Origin: Spirosoma lacussanchae
Lineage (GTDB): Bacteria; Bacteroidota; Bacteroidia; Cytophagales; Spirosomataceae
DNA length: 64,000 nt
Assembly: GCF_005870035.1 (NCBI RefSeq)
Contig: NZ_SWJG01000002.1
Location: 372,001 to 436,000, forward strand
Reading direction: 5' to 3'
Part shown: one piece after another, positions 60,923 to 64,000 of the stretch
Position numbering within the stretch: the first letter of the stretch is position 1
Layout: every line of letters begins with the position of its first letter
Translations under genes and position numbers: made by a program
Notes under the pieces: generated by a model
Told to the model about the DNA's origin: nothing
The model's input: only the letters and a program-made list of their open reading frames with translations
Databases searched by the model: none

Positions 60923-61334
60923 GGGATGAACTAAATAAGAGGTGATAGATAGAAATGGGAGTTACCGGACGTAAGAAGCATGTAATCAGATAAGAATGCA
61001 AAAACAGATTGGTGAATTGAGTAAACGTTGTATTTCTGTCTGTAAATGCCGGATTCGATAAAAAAGTAACAGCTATACGATTGATAGTTAATGCATTAAT
61101 CATGCTTACTATATAATTTATAATTACTATCTGTGCGCGACTGTTTGTGACCTGCTCTGCCTGTCCGATAAGCGGGTCGTCCGGCGTTGATGGGGTGGGT
61201 GGATACAGGCTGGTATTTATGTAGATTAACTATTTATAACAGTAGCGATTGGCTGCGGGGTATGCAGCTTACTGGACTATTGCTTAATTTCACCGACGGG
61301 AACAGCCTCTCTTTATATTGGTTTGTGTACGTTT
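60923..61334. other. AT-rich divergent intergenic region
   Basis: No ORF of note. The stretch around 61020-61260 is clearly AT-richer than neighbouring coding DNA and lies between the minus-strand caspase operon and the plus-strand TPR-CHAT gene, so it should hold both promoters. A possible but weak -7 element for the latter is TATATTGG (61314-61321). No FNR-like box was seen. Confidence 0.5.
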
Positions 61335-64000
61335 ATGACTAGCAGCGGTTCTGGCTGGGCGTGGTACGTCCTCATACTGCTATGCCTGGGGCCGATAGCT
61401 GGATATGGTCAGTCGGCCGACAGTTTGCGGCAGCAGGCTAATGCTATCTATCGACAGCAGCCTGCCGAAGCCCTGCGGTTGTTTGGTCAGCTTCAGAAGC
61501 TGGCCCGGCAGCAGGGCAAATTCGACCTGGCGGCCAATGGTCTGGTCGACGAGGCTACGGTCTATTACGTAAACGATGACTATCGCCGGGCTACCACTGT
61601 TTGCCGGGCGGGTCTGTCGCTGACTCCGCTGGCCGATAGTACCCGCTTCAAACTATGGGCCAGTCTGGGCGAAATGTACCACCAGCGAAACCGTCCCGAC
61701 TCGCTGCGCTGGTTCTGGCAACGCGCCGATTCGCTGCTGCTGGTTCGCCCGGCGCTGGAGCGTGAGGCCCGCACCTATGTGGCTGCCTACTGGGGCAATC
61801 GGGGTACTGCTTCCGTAGAGCAGGGCGACTACCGACAGGCCGAGCGGTGTTTCCAGAAGCGGTTGTTACTCCTGGCTCGCCACACCACCCCGGCCCGGCA
61901 GGCTATTGCCGAGAATCAGTTCGCGCTTTTTTACCGGCAACTGGGGCAGCTTGCCCGGGCCGACTCGCTCTACACCGCATCGGTCCATCACTATAAAACG
62001 CCCGACCTGAATCGGGGCTGGCTATTGCTGGGCCTGATTGAGTGTCGGCTACAGCGGCAACGGACCGATTCGGTCTGGGTGTTCATACGCGAAACGGAGC
62101 GGCTGGTGAAGCAGGCCGGTACCGACGGCGCCGAACTGTCTGCTTACCTCGATCAGTCGTTGGGTAAGTACTGGGAGCAGCAGCAGCAGTTAGGCCGCGC
62201 CCGAACTTTTTTTGCCCGCTCTGTTGCCACAGGACAGCGGCTGGGCGGGTCGAGCCGGGTCGGGTGGCGGGGACTGATGGCGCTGAGCCGGATTGCCTGG
62301 CTGCAGCAGGACATATCGGGGGCGCTAACGTTTATTCAGCAGGCTATGCAGGCCAACAGTCTGCGCTTTCGGGCTACCGATCCGGCGCAAAACCCAGCCC
62401 TGGCCGATTTCCTGAACGGCCCTGATCTGTTCGAGTCGCTCTGCTGGAAAGCCCACCTGCTGTATGCTGCTAAAACGATGCCTAACTCGCTGCAGCTGGC
62501 CAGCCTCACCTATGACCGGGCCTTTGCCCTGAGTGATTTGCTGCAGGCATCCTACAGTGCCGAACTGACTAAGCTGTTCGTGCAGGAAAAGCTTCGTCCG
62601 GCTTACCGGGAAGCGGTAGCGGTAGCGTATGCGCAGTACCGGCAACGGCCCGACAAGGCCACCCTGGCCGCACTGTTACGCCGGCAGGAGCAAGGCAGCG
62701 CGGCCGTGCTGCGCGAAACCCTGCAGGCCTTGCAGCGCGACTATGCGGGGGTGCCGGGTTATCTACTCGAAGAGGTACAGCGGGCTAAAAACCGGCTGGC
62801 TGCAGCCAAAACGGCTTGGGCCGAACGAGACGTGGCGCATTCGTCAGGGGCCGGAATCGTGGCTGTCAATGCGGAACTGGTCAATGCCGAACTGGTCTGG
62901 AACCGGGCGTACCAAAAGCTCCGGCCTTATACATCGGTCTGGCTGGGAACTGACAATCTGAGCCGCCTGCAACAGCAACTCGCCCCGAACATGGCTTTTT
63001 TACAGTACAGCCTGACGTCTGACTCGCTGCTACTGACGGTCGTAAAGAAAAACCAGATTCGGGTAGTGCCGCTCCCGATCAGCAGTACCCAGCTAAACCA
63101 GCTGGCCGAAACCGTCCGACATGAAGCCTACCGAAACCCCGATCCGTTTCAGTATACGGGACATACTGCTGCCCGGGCTCTGTTTGACCGGGTGCTGGGG
63201 CCGGTCTGGGCCGACCTGGCCGACGTCCGACGGCTGGTTATTGTGCGGGATGGCCCCCTGCATTACCTGCCTTTCGAAGTGCTGGAAACGGGCCAGCGTC
63301 CCGACGACTACCTGCTCCGGCATGCGGCCATCACCTACGCTTATTCGATGGACAGCTATGTCAGAAGCCCCCGCCAGCGCCCCGACGGCTCGCCTGATGT
63401 ACTCAGTATGGCTCCTTTTGCCGTCGATCAGGCTACGCTCAGCCTTATTCAACAACGGGGATATCAATCTCTCGACCGGTCGGAAGCCGAGATCGGGTCT
63501 GCTGTCGGCACGCGCTCAACGGCTGCCAATGCCAGCAAAGCCACCTTTCTGTCACTATTCCCCGACCATCAGGTCCTTCACCTGGCCACTCACGCCCGGG
63601 CCAGTGACAACGACCCCGGCGATTCGTACATCGCGTTTTTTCCGCAGGATTCGTCCCACCGGCTGTACGCCCACGAGTTGGGTCTGCTGGACCTGCGCCA
63701 TATCCGGCTGGCTGTGCTGTCTGCCTGCCGAACCGGTAGTGGTAGTCTGCACGGGGGCGAGGGCCTCCTAAGTCTGAGCCGGGCGTTTGCATCGGCGGGC
63801 TGTCCGCAGGTTATCACCTCACTCTGGAATGCGCATGACGGTACTACGGCCCTGCTCTCGCAACTGCTGTACGAAGAACTGGCGTCGGGCCTGCCAACCG
63901 ACGTAGCCCTGCAGCGGGCCAAGTTGCGATTCATTGAGCAGCAATCGTCCGGTGGGGCGTTCAGCCCGCCCCACTTCTGGGCGCATCTGGTCCTGATGGG
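61335..64000 (+). CDS. TPR-CHAT peptidase-like protein, partial
   Basis: The frame opens at ATG 61335 and runs without stop to the window end (at least 888 residues). After a signal-like start (MTSSGSGWAWYVLILLCLG to YGQ) come repeated helical TPR-type units (about 25-600; e.g. DSLRQQANAIYRQQPAEALR, RADSLYTASVHHYKT). The C-terminal CHAT domain (about 610-888) shows LVIVRDGPLHYLPFEVLE, VLHLATHARASD with His753 and AVLSACRTGSGSLHGGEG with Cys798, then CPQVITSLWNAHDG. CHAT is a caspase-related protease fold. Few residues can be missing, since PPHFWAHLVLMG normally stands near the end. Confidence 0.88.
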   Translation, partial: MTSSGSGWAWYVLILLCLGPIAGYGQSADSLRQQANAIYRQQPAEALRLFGQLQKLARQQGKFDLAANGLVDEATVYYVNDDYRRATTVCRAGLSLTPLADSTRFKLWASLGEMYHQRNRPDSLRWFWQRADSLLLVRPALEREARTYVAAYWGNRGTASVEQGDYRQAERCFQKRLLLLARHTTPARQAIAENQFALFYRQLGQLARADSLYTASVHHYKTPDLNRGWLLLGLIECRLQRQRTDSVWVFIRETERLVKQAGTDGAELSAYLDQSLGKYWEQQQQLGRARTFFARSVATGQRLGGSSRVGWRGLMALSRIAWLQQDISGALTFIQQAMQANSLRFRATDPAQNPALADFLNGPDLFESLCWKAHLLYAAKTMPNSLQLASLTYDRAFALSDLLQASYSAELTKLFVQEKLRPAYREAVAVAYAQYRQRPDKATLAALLRRQEQGSAAVLRETLQALQRDYAGVPGYLLEEVQRAKNRLAAAKTAWAERDVAHSSGAGIVAVNAELVNAELVWNRAYQKLRPYTSVWLGTDNLSRLQQQLAPNMAFLQYSLTSDSLLLTVVKKNQIRVVPLPISSTQLNQLAETVRHEAYRNPDPFQYTGHTAARALFDRVLGPVWADLADVRRLVIVRDGPLHYLPFEVLETGQRPDDYLLRHAAITYAYSMDSYVRSPRQRPDGSPDVLSMAPFAVDQATLSLIQQRGYQSLDRSEAEIGSAVGTRSTAANASKATFLSLFPDHQVLHLATHARASDNDPGDSYIAFFPQDSSHRLYAHELGLLDLRHIRLAVLSACRTGSGSLHGGEGLLSLSRAFASAGCPQVITSLWNAHDGTTALLSQLLYEELASGLPTDVALQRAKLRFIEQQSSGGAFSPPHFWAHLVLM

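Overview
The window looks like a chromosomal segment of a GC-rich member of the Bacteroidota, most likely the order Cytophagales (Spirosoma-like; inference). Evidence: a large secreted protein with the CHU_C / type B sorting domain of the type IX secretion system, -7 promoter elements of the TAnnTTTG type, many short secreted proteins, periplasmic sugar-degrading enzymes, and dense coding with shadow ORFs on both strands. I found no rRNA, tRNA, CRISPR array, transposase or phage gene.

Layout. 0-10 kb: hexuronate catabolism. A minus-strand operon (MFS transporter, KDG kinase, KDPG aldolase, tagaturonate reductase) closed by a clear terminator lies divergent to mannonate dehydratase and two esterase-type hydrolases. 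10-18 kb: a GH1-like hydrolase, an exported MTA/SAH nucleosidase beside a purine permease, a NagB-like deaminase, a PhoD phosphatase, lysA and a YebC regulator. 18-24 kb: a giant T9SS-sorted protein, a glycosyltransferase and a circularly permuted ATP-grasp protein. 24-28 kb: a beta-barrel, two oxidoreductases around a cluster of REP-like palindromes, and small secreted proteins. 28-33 kb: a secreted arabinan-type set (Asp-box/GH93-like, GH43, lipoprotein aldose epimerase, GH5-like).

33-45 kb and 56.8-64 kb: two groups of caspase-like and related genes. The first has two IPT/TIG lipoproteins sharing a nearly identical 260-bp segment, a secreted caspase, a CHASE2 membrane protein and a FecR/TPR-like protein. 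The second has an S1C/PDZ protease, a large caspase, a small secreted protein and a TPR-CHAT protein cut by the window end. Together they look like an envelope protease and signalling system.

45-56.8 kb: a stress and low-oxygen island of universal stress proteins, PfkB kinase, D-lactate dehydrogenase, L,D-transpeptidase, FixH-like and thioredoxin-like proteins. Seven promoters here carry an FNR-like palindrome (consensus CTGAY-N4-RTCAG), and in every one the palindrome lies exactly 36 bp, start to start, before a -7 element of the YAnnTTTR type. Further whole or half sites lie at exactly 22-bp steps. One three-box array sits midway between two divergent promoters and fits both. I found no comparable site in the other intergenic regions I checked, and the regulator gene itself is not in the window. 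This apparent regulon is the most striking feature.
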